Assembly (NCBI RefSeq): GCF_902167145.1
Contig: NC_050104.1
Span: 9,632,001-9,696,000 of the forward strand
Source of the DNA: Zea mays
Lineage: Eukaryota; Streptophyta; Magnoliopsida; Poales; Poaceae
Length of the DNA stretch: 64,000 nt
Reading direction: 5' to 3'
The notes beneath the pieces are model-generated. The model made no database searches, was not told where the DNA came from, and saw nothing but the letters and a program-made list of their open reading frames with translations. A program made the translations under genes and the position numbers. The number at the start of each line of letters is the position of its first letter. Within the stretch, counting starts at the first letter, position 1. This document shows, piece by piece, positions 43,950-55,848 of this stretch.

Positions 43950-44903
43950 TTAGATGTCCCTTAAAACTGATTTTAAGGAGTCATTTTCTGGAGAGCTCAT
44001 AAAAAGAATCACACCCATAAAAACAACACATAAAAACCGTTTTCCAACCTTCAAGTTATTGTATGCTAGGCAGTCTGCAAGTCGATCCTTCGGCATAGCA
44101 AGTAGCCCGCTTTCGAGCTTTGGATAGCCCATTTTATCCATCATTTCACGACAAATCCTAAAGTTCACTGCTATCTGGAAGACAGTAGAGGTAGTCATCT
44201 TCGTTGTTACCTCCGTAAACAAGGGAGCCAGTGGGTACTTCAAATCTTCGTTATAGTTTTGAACTTTAGCAATTTTCTCAGCAGACAATTTCCCTCTTGA
44301 GGCGTGGCGAATAATGTATTCGTGGCGTGTGGGCTGCATTTCTTCAATTATTGTGGAAACCTTTTTCTTTGTAGAACCTTCGGCTTGAGAGGCTTCGAAT
44401 TTCTCTTGATCTTCTCTAACAACATATGTTATCGAATAGACCTTCAAATCGCTAGCCATGTCTGAATCAAGAGAAGCTCTTGGGCTGACGACCGCCTTTA
44501 ATTCAGCAGACACACTTTCAGCAACGGGCGTGCTGAAAGAACTCCCGATAACCTTCGACACAGTAGGCGAAGTTATACTTGCAGGCTTCAGAATAGCCTT
44601 CAGAACATTAGCCATTCTTTTCCCTTTTCTGGGTGTCCTCTAGGCGTTATCTTAACCTTCAGTCGGGATTCAGCCTTTGACAACACCTATGGTTGCAAAC
44701 TAGCCAAGGAGACTTCGTCTTAGACTGGCACCTCTGCGACCTCCTCTTCATCAATCCTTTTATCGTACACTAAAATCAAAATTCCATCGTAATGAATATT
44801 GCAACTCAGGAAAGGTGTTTTTCGAACCTTCGGCACAAGGCCTTCGATTGATCCACGGTCTAAGCTCGTTGCAAGGAAACAAACTAATATTGTAACGGGC
44901 TAC
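43950..44903 (-). pseudogene. Antisense ORF and 3' internal end of an old LTR element
   Basis: A 221-codon minus-strand frame (44615-43950) starts MANVLKAILKPASITSP and contains YIIRHASRGKLSAEKIAKVQ and CREMMDKMGYPKLESGLLAM...ADCLAYNNLKV. I recall these blocks from many predicted maize retrotransposon-associated proteins of unknown function. It lies just upstream of a plus-strand LTR that starts at 44904, and AACGGGCTAC before that LTR looks like a purine tract. Tat-type elements carry antisense ORFs in exactly this place. The tail after about 44000 is probably foreign to the original protein. Confidence 0.5.
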
Positions 44904-45256
44904 TGTTGGGGTCCTTCTTCCCGCGAAGGTCCTCGAAACACCAAATTAATAGTTGTTTCTTGGCATATATCTAAAATATTACAGGTACCCTCATTTGAAG
45001 TACTTTTGGAAGGACCAGTTAGAACCACGAGAGCATGCTTCGGAACTTAACAAACAAGAAGTGAATGAACAAGATACGAAGGATGGAAAAGTCGAAGCTA
45101 TTACCAAAGCGATGAAAGGAAAAAGATGATGTCACTCTTATGATAACCATATTTGTAAATCTCAAGGACATGTATGTAAATCCACATGAAGTTGTATCTC
45201 TCCCCTGTAAATAGAGGAAATCGCCATGCATAAATTTGTTGCTGAGGCCATGTAGC
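44904..45256 (+). repeat. Old LTR, left part (continues at 59803-60106)
   Basis: It begins TGTTGGGG, preceded by a purine-tract-like end. It is interrupted at 45256 by the Sirevirus (TSD GTAGC at 45252-45256 and 59803-59807) and continues to CCCAACA at 60106, about 650 bp in total. It contains several GAAGG/CTTCGG boxes. Degenerate ends and TATA region indicate age. Confidence 0.7.
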
Positions 45257-46504
45257 TGAGAGCACCTAGAGGGGGGTGAATAAGTGATCCTGTAAAACTT
45301 GAAACTTAATGCCACAAAACTTGATTAGGAGTTAGCACAAGAATGCCAAGTGGCTAGAGAAGAGTCTTTGCAAGACACGATAACCACAATAAGATCAATC
45401 ACAGATAGACACAGTGGTTTATCCCGTGGTTCGGCCAAGTTCAACGCTTGCCTAGTCCACGTTGTGGCGTCCCAACGGACGAGGGTTGCAATCAACCCCT
45501 CTCAAGCGGTCCAAAGACCCACTTGAATACCACGGTGTTTTGCTTTGCTTTACTATATCCCGTTTGCGAGGAATCTCCACAACTTGGAGCCTCTCGCCCT
45601 TACACTTTGATGTTCACAAAGAAGCACGGAGTAAGGGAAGGATGAGCAATGCACACAAGACACGAAATCAGAGTATCAACACGCACACAAGTCGCAACAA
45701 GAGCTCACAACACAACCCGGTGAGTACACAACTCAAATGAAGCTCTAGTTGCTATCACAAAGAATCAAATGCGCGGAATCGAAGTCTTGGTGCTTAGCAA
45801 TGCTTAGAGAATGCTTGGTGTACTCCTCCATGCGCCTAGGGGTCCCTTTTATAGCCCCAAGGCAGCTAGGAGCCGTTGAGTGCATTCCAGGAAGGCAATT
45901 CTTGCCTTCTGTCGCCTGGCGCACCGGACAGTCCGGTGCACCACCGAACCCTATCTGGTGCGGATTTCTTTCCTTCTTTGGCGAAGCCGACCGTTGGCGC
46001 TTTGGAGCCGTTGGCGCACCGGACACTGTCCGGTGCACACCGGACAGTCTGGTGCCCCCTTCTGACCGTTGGCTCGGCCACGTGTCTCACGCGGATCGCG
46101 CGACCGACCGTTGACCCGGCCAACCGTTGGCTCACCGGACAGTCCAGTGCACACCAGACAGTCCGGTGAATTATAGCCGTACGCCGTTAATCACTTCCCG
46201 AGAGCAGCAAGTTCGCCTGAGCCAGCCTGGCGCACCGGACACTGTCCGGTGCACCACCGGACAGTCCGGTGCACCCAGACAGAGCTGACTTTGGCTGAAC
46301 AAAGCCATCTTTAATTTCAACTTGATTTTTCTTGTTTCTAGCACTTAGACACAATACATTAGTCTCTAAACAATGTACTAAGTCTAAGAAACATACCTTT
46401 ATACTTGATTTGTACTTTGTTCACCATTTAACACTTAGGCACTTGTGTTGGACACTAAATCACCAAAATACTTAGAAATGGCCCAAGGGCACATTTCCCT
46501 TTCA
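45257..46504 (-). repeat. 3' LTR of the Sirevirus
   Basis: A 1248-bp LTR starting (plus reading) TGAGAGCACCTAGAGGGG and ending CCCTTTCA. A minus-strand TATAAAA lies at 45853-45847. At least six copies of CACCGGACAGTCCGGTG or CACCGGACACTGTCCGGTG lie at about 45918-46280, making this a CG-rich palindromic block. One 24-bp piece present here near 46137-46160 is absent from the other LTR. Confidence 0.92.
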
Positions 46505-46522
46505 ATCTCCCCCATTTTGGTG
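46505..46522 (-). other. Polypurine tract of the Sirevirus
   Basis: The minus strand reads CACCAAAATGGGGGAGAT directly before the 3' LTR (TGAAAGGG). This is the conserved plus-strand primer site of Opie/Ji-type elements. Confidence 0.85.
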
Positions 46523-47292
46523 ATTTATGCCAACACAACATAAAGCAAGTAGAACAAGTGCAAAATCAATCCAAATAAGAACTCAAAATTGTTTTGATTC
46601 AAATTTGGCATATATGGATCATTCTTTGCCACCACTTGGTTTGTTTTTGCAAATCAAACTCAATTTCCTATCTCTAAGTCAAACATACTTGTTGAAACAT
46701 AAAGAGAGATATTTCACGAGAAATTGATCAAGGATTCAACAACTCCCCCTTTTTCCCATAATTAAACCTTCTCCCCACAAGAGACCAACTTTTGACAATA
46801 AGAGGCAAACAAGAGTATTTTGACAAACAAAAACTCTAACTCTACTATTTTCAAAATTCACAAGTGGTAGCTGATCCATTTATTGCTTTGGCCTTATTTT
46901 CTCCCCCTTTGGCATCAAGCACCAAAACGGGATCAATTTTGGCCCTTTAACCCCATTGCCTCACCAAAATCTTCAACTAAGAGTAAAAGGCAATAAGAGT
47001 ACAAGGATGAACTTGGAATAAGTTACTCTTTCATCGGAGTGCAGTGGAAGTCTTGCATGGTCCAAGTCCACCTTTTCCCTTTCAAACCTCCTTTGAGACT
47101 AAATTAAGCAAACTCAAGCACACAATTAGTCTCAAAGGGTCAAGTTGTAGCACATCTCCCCCTAAATTTGTGCATCACTTGCAAAAGGACTTGTGAGGTC
47201 CGGGGAGTGCTTGTACAACTTGAGCACCATAAATAAACAACAAAATGCATTAAGGAACATGATCAAGGCATAAAACACATGTATGCTATAAA
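46523..47292 (-). other. Untranslated region between pol and 3' LTR of the Sirevirus
   Basis: AT-rich, with several additional short purine-rich tracts on the minus strand (for example AAAGGGGGAGAAAA near 46900 and AAATTTAGGGGGAGAT near 47155). Such repeated tracts before the real polypurine tract are usual in Sireviruses. No env-like ORF is seen. Confidence 0.6.
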
Positions 47293-48690
47293 TCAATCCA
47301 AGTTCCGCGAATCTAAGACATTTAGCTCACTACGCAACTTGCAAAAGGTCTGCTCATCTAAAGGCTTGGTAAAGATATCGGCTAGCTGGTTCTCGGAGCT
47401 AACATGAAACACTTCGATATCTCCCTTTTGCTGGTGGTCTCTCAAAAAGTGATGCCGGATGTCTATGTGCTTTGTGCGGCTGTGTTCAACAGGATTATCC
47501 GCCATGCGGATAGCACTCTCATTATCACATAGGAGTGGGACTTTGCTCAAATTGTAGCCAAAGTCCCTGAGGGTTTGCCTCATCCAAAGTAGTTGCGCGC
47601 AACACTGTCCTGCGGCAACGTACTCGGCCTCAGCGGTGAACAGGGCAACGGAAGTTTGTTTCTTGGAACTCCATGACACCAGGGACCTTCCTAAGAATTG
47701 GCACGTCCCCGATGTACTCTTCCTATCGACCTTACATCCAGCATAGTCGGAGTCTGAATATCCAATCAAGTCAAAGGTAGACCCCTTTGGATACCAGATC
47801 CCGAAGCAAGGCGTAGCAACTAAATATCTAAGAATTCGCTTCACGGCCACTAAGTGACACTCCCTTGGATTAGATTGAAATCTAGCACACATGCATACAC
47901 TGAGCATAATATCCGGTCTACTAGCACATAAATAAAGTAAAGACCCTATCATAGACCGGTATGCTTTTTGATCAACAGACTTACCTCCTTTGTTGAGGTC
48001 GGTGTGTCCGTCAGTTCCCATTGGAGTCTTTGCGGGCTTGGCGTCCTTCATCCCAAACCGCTTGATCAAGTCTAGCGTGTACTTCGTTTGGGAGATGAAG
48101 GTCCCATCCTTGAGTTGCCTCACTTGGAACCCAAGGAAATAGCTTAGCTCGCCCATCATTGACATCTCAAACTTTTGAGTCATCACCCTGCTAAACTCTT
48201 CACAAGACTTTTGGTTAGTAGAACCAAATATTATGTCATCGACATAAATTTGGCACACAAAAAGATCACCATCACAAGTATTAGTAAAAAGAGTTGGATC
48301 GGCTTTCCCAACCTTGAAAGCATTAGCAATTAAAAAGTCTCTAAGGCATTCATACCATGCTCTTGGGGCTTGCTTAAGTCCATAGAGCGCCTTAGAGAGC
48401 TTACACACGTGGTCGGGGTACCGTTCATCCTCGAAGCCAGGGGGTTGCTCCACATACACCTCCTCCTTGATTGGCCCGTTGAGGAAAGCGCTCTTCACAT
48501 CCATTTGGAACAACCTGAAAGAATGATGAGCGGCATATGCTAGCAAAATACGAATGGACTCTAGCCTAGCCACATGAGCAAAAGTCTCCTCAAAGTCCAA
48601 ACCTGCGACTTTGGCATAACCTTTTGCCACAAGTAGTGCCTTGTTCCTTGTCACCACTCCGTGCTCGTCTTGTTTGTTGCGGAACACCTA
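47293..48690 (-). pseudogene. Reverse transcriptase and RNase H of the Sirevirus
   Basis: A continuous 464-codon frame begins after a TAG (48690-48688) in the position of a tryptophan codon of the usual GTNWVFRNK block. RT_copia motifs are [23 protein letters not shown], the catalytic YVDD in [13 protein letters not shown] (about 48250) and FLGFQVRQ. The Ty1-type RNase H follows with [29 protein letters not shown] and DNESAI...[13 protein letters not shown], ending [11 protein letters not shown]. The segment itself is well preserved; the upstream stop uncouples it from the rest of pol. Confidence 0.92.
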
Positions 48691-50480
48691 CTTGGTTCCC
48701 ACAACATTTTGCTTGGGACGAGGCACTAGTGTCCAAACTTCATTTCTTTTGAAGTTGTTGAGCTCCTCTTGCATGGCCAACACCCAGTCCGGATCTAGCA
48801 AGGCCTCTTCTACCCTGAAAGGCTCAATAGAAGAGACAAAAGAGTAATGCTCACAAAAATTAACTAATCGAGACCGAGTAGTTACTCCCTTGCTAATATC
48901 ACCCAAAATCTGGTCGACGGGATGATCCCTTTGAATCATCGCTCGAACTTGGGTTGGAGGTGCCGGTTGCGCTTCTTCCTCCATTACATGATCATCTTGT
49001 GCTCCCCCTTGATCACACGCCTCCTCTTGATGAACCTGTTCATCGTCTTGAGTTGGGGGATGCACCATTGTTGAGGAAGAAGGTTGATCTCGCTCATTTT
49101 GTTCCTGTGGCCGCACATCTCCAATCGCCATGGTGCACATTGCGGCCGTTGGAACGTCTTCTTCATCTACATCATCAAGATCAACAACTTGCTCTCTTGG
49201 AGAGCCATTAGTCTCATCAAATACAACGTCGCTAGAGACTTCAACCAAACCCGATGATTTGTTGAAGACCCTATACGCCTTTGTATTTGAGTCATAACCT
49301 AACAAAAACTCTTCTACGGCTTTGGGAGCAAATTTGGAATTCCTACCCTTCTTCACTAGAATGTAGCATTTACTCCCAAAAACTCGGAAATACGAAAAAT
49401 TGGGTTTGTTACCGGTTAGTAGCTCATACGAAGTCTTCTTGAGGAGGCGATGAAGGTAGACCCGGTTGATGGCGTGGCAAGTCGTGTTCACGGCTTCCGA
49501 CCAAAAATGCTCGGGGGTCTTGAACTCCCCAAGCATCGTCCTTGCCATGTCTATAAGCGTCATGTTCTTCCTTTCTACTACACCATTTTGCTGTGGTGTG
49601 TAGGGAGCGGAGAACTCGTGCTTGATTCCTTCCTCCTCAAGATACTCCTCCACTTGAAGGTTCTTGAACTCGGACCCATTGTCGCTTCTGATCTTCTTCA
49701 CCTTGAGCTCAAAATCTCCTTAGGAAGCGCTTGAGGGTCCCTTGGGTTTCAGATTTATCCTGCAAAAAGAATACCCAAGTGAAGCGAGAAAAATCATCAA
49801 CTATAACAAGACCATACTTACTTCCTCCTATGCTTAGATAGGCGACGGGTCCGAAGAGGTCCATATGAAGTAACTCCAGGGGTCTTGATGTTGTCATCAC
49901 ATTTTTGGCATGATGAGAGCTTCCCACCTGTTTCCCTGCTTGACAAGCTGCACAAGGTCTATCTTTTTCGAAAGTAACATTAGTTAGACCTATCACGTGT
50001 TCTCCCTTTAGAAGCTTGCGAAGGTTCTTCATCCCCACATGTGCTAAGCGGCGATGCCACAGCCAGCCCATGCTAGTCTTAGCAATTAAGCATGCATCTA
50101 GACCGACTTCCTCTTTTGCAAAATCAACTAAATAAAGTTTGCCGTCTAATACACCCTTAAAAGCTAATGAACCATCACTTCTTCTAAAGACAGACACATC
50201 TACATTTGTGAATAGACAATTATACCCCATATTACATAATTGACTTACAGACAACAAGTTATATCCAAGCGACTCAACTAAGAACACATTAGAAATAGAG
50301 TGCTCGGATGAAATAGCAATTTTTCCTAACCCTTTCACCTTGCCTTGGTTCCCATCACCGAATACGATTGAATCTTAGGGATCCTTGTTCTTGACGTAGG
50401 AAGAGAACATCCTCTTCTCCCCCGTCATGTGGTTCGTGCATCCGCTGTCGATAATCCAGCTTGAGCCCCCGGATGCATAA
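48691..50480 (-). pseudogene. Protease and integrase of the Sirevirus pol
   Basis: The protease motif SWIIDSGCTNHMTG lies at about 50466-50425, with an in-frame TAA about 50 bases later. Frame 50338-49709 carries the HHCC zinc domain (WHRRLAHVGMKNLRKL...CAACQAGK) and the first catalytic aspartate in LLHMDLFGPV. A small deletion/frameshift at about 49720-49709 separates it from frame 49701-48688. That frame carries the second aspartate in RSDNGSEF, the glutamate in NGVVERKNMTL, and the GKKGY-less tail with the copia-type LGY and an acidic spacer. The integrase cannot be made in one piece. Confidence 0.9.
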
Positions 50481-50494
50481 ACCTGCAAGGCAAT

Positions 50495-52498
50495 TTAGGC
50501 TTGGGTCTTAGGTACCCAACTCATGTTGGGTCCTACAAGGTTAGTAACAATTGTCTTAGGGACCCAAATGCAAGTTTTATCTCCCTTACATTTTGCCCCT
50601 AATTTTCTAGCAATTATCTTCCTATCCTTTCTACAAATAACAAAGGAAGCATTTAAAGCATGATAAATTGTAGAAGGTTCATTCATTACTTTCCTAGGAA
50701 AATGAACAATATTTCTTCTAGGCATATGATTAACAACATTTTTCCTAGCCACATTTCTATCATGCATAATAGAAGAACTAGAAGCAACCATGGTATGAGA
50801 ATCAAAAGCATCATAACTTCTATTAACATTTCTAGAATGTCTCCTATCATGATACATGAAGGCATGGTTCTTTTGAGCACTATTAGCCATAGGGGCCTTC
50901 CCTTTCTCCTTGGCGGAGATGGAAACCTTATGGCTTGTTAAGTTCTTGACTTCCCTCTTGAAGCCAAGACCATCCTTAATTGAGGGGTGTCTACCAATCG
51001 TGTAGGCATCCCTTGCAAATTTTAGCTTGTCAAATTCACTCTTGCTAGTCTTAAGTTGGGCATTAAGACTAGCCACTTCATCATTTAATTTAGAAATGCA
51101 ACCTAGGTGTTCACTACAAGCATCAACATTAAAATCCTTGCACCTATTGCAAATCATAACATGTTCTACACAAGAGTTAGATTTACTTGCTACTTCTAGT
51201 TTAGCATTTAAATCATCATTAACACTTTTTAAAGTAGAAATGGTTTCATGACAAGTAGATAGTTCACAAGAAAGCATTTCATTCCTTTTAACTTCTAGAA
51301 CAAGAGAATTTTGTGCACTAACAAATTTATCATGCTCTTCATATAAAAGGTCCTCTTGTTTTTCTAGTAATCTATTCTTATCATTCAAAGCATCAATCAA
51401 TTCATTAATCTTATCAATCTTAGTTCTATCTAAGCCTTTGAATAAGCATGAATAGTCTATTTCATCATCACTAGACTCATCCTCACTTGAAGAAGCATAA
51501 GTACTAGTATTACGAGTGCTTACCTTCTTTTCCCTTGCCATGAGGCAAGTGTGATGCTCGTTGGGGAAGAGGGATGACTTGTTGAAGGCGGTGGTGGCGA
51601 GTCCTTCGTTGTCGGAGTCGGACGAGGAGCAATCCGAATCCCACTCCTTTCTAAGATGTGCCTCGCCCTTCGCCTTCTTGTAGTTCTTCTTTTCCCACTT
51701 TCCACTCTTCTTTTCCTGGTCACTATCATTATCGGGACAATTAGCGATAAAATGACCAATCTTACCACATTTGAAGCAGGAGCGCTTCCCCTTCATCTTG
51801 TTCTTGTTGGGGTGCTCCTTGCGACCCTTTAGCGCCGTCTTGAATCGCTTGATGATGAGGGCCATCTCTTCATCATTAAGCCCGGCCGCCTCAACTTGCG
51901 CCACCTTGCTAGGTAGCGCCTCCTTGCTCCTTGTTGCCTTGAGAGCAATGGTTTGAGGTTCTTGGATTGGGCCATTCAATGCATCGTCGACGTATCTAGC
52001 CTCCTTGATCATCATCCACCCGCTTATGAACTTTCCAAGGATCTCCTCGGGCGTCATCTTCGTGTACCTAGGATTCTCACGAATGTTGTTCACAAGATGT
52101 GGATCAAGGACGGTAAAGGACCTTAGCATTAGGCGGACAACGTCGTGGTCCGTCCATCGCGTGCTTCCGTAGCTCCTTATCTTGTTGACGAGGGTCTTGA
52201 GCCTGTTGTACGTCTGTGTTGGCTCCTCCCCTCTAATCATCGCGAATCTCCCGAGTTCGCCTTCCACCAACTCCATTTTGGTGAGCATGGTGACGTCGTT
52301 CCCCTCATGTGAGATCTTGAGGGTGTTCCAGATCTGCTTGGCATTGTCCAAGCCGCTCACCTTATGGTACTCGTCCCTGCACAATGAGGCTAATAACACA
52401 GTAGTAGCTTGTGCATTTTTATGAATCTGTTCATTTATAAATAGAGCACTCTCCGAGCTATCAAATTTCATTCCATTCTCTACTATCTCCCATATACT
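50495..52498 (-). pseudogene. gag of the Sirevirus, main 3' part
   Basis: The minus-strand frame continues the gag from 58137 after the CACTA insertion. The UBN2-type gag core (IWEIVENGMKF, IWNTLKISHEGNDVTM, MIRGEEPTQTYNRLKTLVNKI) is followed by one zinc knuckle, CFKCGKIGHFIANC, at about 51785-51745. A long C-terminal extension then has acidic and coiled-coil stretches (about 51450-51000), as typical for Sireviruses. The first few residues of the long open frame (52513-52499) derive from the CACTA end. A TAA at 50495 closes the frame. Confidence 0.9.
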
Positions 52499-52514
52499 CA
52501 CTACAGGAAACACC

Positions 52515-52880
52515 TAAATTTTCGTGGGCCAAAAGCCCACGAAAATAAGCCTAAACCGACGAAAATAGACTATTTTCGTCGGCAGACCGACGAAAATAGC
52601 CGCCGAAAATAAGTTCGACGAAAATAGGCACCTATTTCCGTCGGTACCGACGAAAAATACCTATTTTCGTCGGCTTTCCCAAGGCCGACGAAAATAATTG
52701 GTCGGACTGACTATTTTCGTCGGCCTTGGGAAAGCCGACGAAAATACGCCGCCCCTATTTTCGTCGGCCAGGTGGGGCCGACGAAAATACATGCCCGATA
52801 TTTTCATCGGCCCGCTGATGGCCGACGAAAATATGTTCCCAGGATATTTTCGTCGGCCACCAGCGAGGCCGACGAAAATT
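52515..52880. repeat. Left subterminal repeat array of the CACTA element
   Basis: About fourteen copies of GCCGACGAAAATA or its inverse, mostly arranged as inverted pairs around short unique spacers (for example around 52668-52700, 52725-52745, 52758-52790, 52850-52880). Each pair can fold into a hairpin. Confidence 0.9.
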
Positions 52881-53069
52881 GATGGTTCCCCCCCCCCAAA
52901 ACAGATTTTTCTGCACCTATTAATAATTCACAGCAAAATACACAATATCACAATTCACATATATACAGATTCACAATCAAAATACATAATTCACAAAACA
53001 CATTCACATATACATATCACAAAACACATTGACATATACATATCACAAAACACATTCACATATACATAA

Positions 53070-53100
<31 letters not shown>

Positions 53101-53168
53101 AGTCCATAGTCCATACATAGTTTCAATACCATAAGTCCATAGTTTCAAACAAACTCACTACTCACTAA
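52881..53168. repeat. AT-rich end region of the CACTA with short tandem repeats
   Basis: A 27-bp unit built on ACAAAACACATTCACATATA recurs about three times (52990-53068). TCCATAG units of 7-9 bp repeat several times at 53070-53150. It lies downstream of the TNPA-like gene and probably includes its 3' UTR. Confidence 0.6.
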
Positions 53169-55731
53169 TCACTCCTGCGGGCTATGAGAGTTTTGGCCAC
53201 TCCCTCCTCCACCACCAGGAAGGTGGCCACTCCCTCCAGAACCATGGACGAGGAAGTCGTGGACGTTGACAGCAGCACCCTCCTGAGCATGTGACGCTGA
53301 ACCCTGCAATTCATCAATCATTCAAATAAGGCTGTGTTTTGCTATCCCTATACCTATACTGGCTATGTTTGGTCACTATTTGCATAAAACTAAACATGGA
53401 ACGTCACCTGTGATCCATGGTGATAAGGAGGCTGTGCATGCATCCACGGGTACTGTTGTGCTGGCCACCCCTGAGGTGGTGGCACCCACCCCGTCGGTGG
53501 CGGTGCCATCCACGCTTGAAATGGCTGCGATCCTTGGGGTGGTGGAGGCGTCCAAGTGCCTGGAGGTGCCTGCGTCCACCCAACACCGGTCCACTGTGGC
53601 TGCGACGCTGGAGCTTGTCCTGGCCATTGTCCCCATCCTTGTGCCTGCGATCCATTTTTGATAATAAAAAAAGAGTTGCTATGGAATTGAAGTGTTCAGA
53701 TAGTGTTACTTGGGGAGGGCGAAAAGCGGGCAAGTTCATATCAGGGCCGAGTCGAGTAGTCATTTCCTGCAAATGGATGAAACGTTAGAATCGCAACACT
53801 ATACTTTGAATTCAATGACACGTGATGAGATAGACGAATTACCTGAAAATAAGAAGTCATATACTGCGTCAGCTGTCCGACCTGCTCCTGCGCTGCTCGA
53901 GCCTGCTCCTGTGCGAGTCGAGCCTGCTCCTGTGCTGCCCGAGTCTCCTCCTCCAGCTGAGCCTCTCGAGCAGACTTGGAGCGAGAACTCCCTGCCGAAG
54001 ACGATGCCTTCCCTTGACCTATGGTCCTGTTGTACTCCACAACGCCGGTGCCAAAGGCAAACCTGCATGATACACATAGTTGAGCCATTAAGTGGACACA
54101 TTCTTGTTAATGAAATTGTCGAATCAAAGACAACCACCTCACCTGCCATGCTTTCTACCCCCACCACTGTGGTACAACGCCGAGGCATCTAAGTCTGAAT
54201 GCATCCAGTCGAAATCAGGCCCATGGCGTTGAGTCATTTCCTCCCCATATGCATTCTGCAAAGAAAGTTAGAGTTGGAGTTAGACACAAATCATGCAATT
54301 TAATTCGTAAATACAAACTTGTTTACCATTTTCTCCCTTGCCGCCTCGCTGCATAGCTCATCAGGGTTCGCTGGATCAGGCCCACGGTGACCACGGACGT
54401 AAACCTCCATAAAACTTGGAGCAACTCCACTTTCAGCTTCCTGCATGAAAAAGAAGAGTTAAACCATAGAATTGTAATAGATGTAACATACAAGTTTGAT
54501 TTATACACTTACCATGCGGCGTGCGGTACCAAGGTGTCCATCGGCGCCGTACCTATGCCCCGGTCCTTCAGTGCCACGGTTGGCACGGTGCTTGTTGGAC
54601 TCTGCAATCCACTCAGGCGACGCCCATCTCTTAGCCAACCACCTCCAGGCTTCCATGTCCTTCGCCAGCCAATCCACAACGCTCTCCAAGTACTGCTCCT
54701 CTGTGAGGTAGATCTCATTGGCCCCTAATGCTTTGCTCATTTTCTGCCCCTTTATCTTCTTGTAGTAGTAGTTGACGGCCGCGATGCGAGCATTGTACAT
54801 GGCATCCTTGATGACCTTATCAGCGCACTTCCGAAAGTGTCTCTTCACACGTGCCCACTGAGGCTGATCCGCCTCGATGTCATCCGGCAATTGGAACCTC
54901 CCCTACATATCAATGGAGAAGTTAAGTTAAAGTAAGATTAGGAGAAGCAATAATGCAGTGAATTGCTTATATACGAAAGTAAACTCACCCAGAACTCGTC
55001 CCACACAGCCACCTGACAAGTCCTTGGTTTTTGTTCTGAACTTCCCCCTCCGCTACTGCTTTCCCCTGGCTGGACATAGTCCTTCAGACCCCAGTCGGCC
55101 CACTGCATAGCCGCGAACCTCTCGCCATTGAGCTCCACCATGCCAGGGTAGTAGAAGCGACAGAGGCTACCCAACACCGCGTTCACCTTGGGACGTCTGC
55201 CTGTACCGTCCCAAGTCAAGTCTTCCCATGACCTACAAACATTAATAAAACAAGTAAACCAGTGCAATCACGTTCATATTAAAAAATTAACACAACAGAA
55301 ATAAGCCCCACCATTCTCCATGCGGCCGGATGAGCCTCCTCTCAGCAGGCCTCGGACCAAGCGCATTGCTCTTCTTATACCTAAGTATACAAGTAAATTA
55401 AATATGATGAAATGATTTAAAATTAATATCAATTAAACTAATATGCATAATAATACCTGAAGGATGTAGAACCATCTGACGCGTCGCCCGCGCTGCCTGC
55501 CCCCATAGGGTCACCCTCCTCATCCTGCTCACCCTCCTCATCTTGCTCACCCTCCTCATCCTGCTGAGGAGCCTCCTGCTCACCCTCCTCACCATGCACT
55601 TCATCTAGACAGTCGAGAAGTTGCTGCTGCCTCTGTCGGCTCTGTGAGGTGCCCTGAAAAAGCCCACTGCCCGAGCTGTCCTCGCTGGCCGCGCTGCCCC
55701 CACTCCTCCTCGATCTCCTATGCTTGAACAT
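53169..55731 (-). CDS. TNPA-like protein with Transposase_24 domain (CACTA-encoded)
   Basis: Several minus-strand exons with GT...AG introns: 55731-55457, 55380-55312, 55232-54989, 54902-54513, about 54440-54329, about 54256-54145, further exons to about 53770, and a Pro/Gln-rich end from about 53660 to TGA 53169. The N-terminus is basic then acidic (MFKHRRSRRSGG, with an EEGEQDEEGEQ repeat). The central part matches the plant transposon Transposase_24 family (QPQWARVKRHFRKCADKVI, RIAAVNYYYK, WLAKRWASPEWIAESNKHRANR). A coiled coil of AQEQAR repeats follows, then a low-complexity GWTQAPPGTWTPPPP-type tail. In En/Spm the second protein, TNPA, binds the subterminal repeats. No stop was seen in exons I translated, so it may be intact. 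Confidence 0.72.
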
Positions 55732-55848
55732 GTTCAACTGTAGATAAATTAATGTCAAACCACAGTATATGAAACAAATAATATGAAAATTAATAATGTG
55801 AAAATTGGAATACATAGCTTAATTGATTAAATAAAAGAAACATACTAA

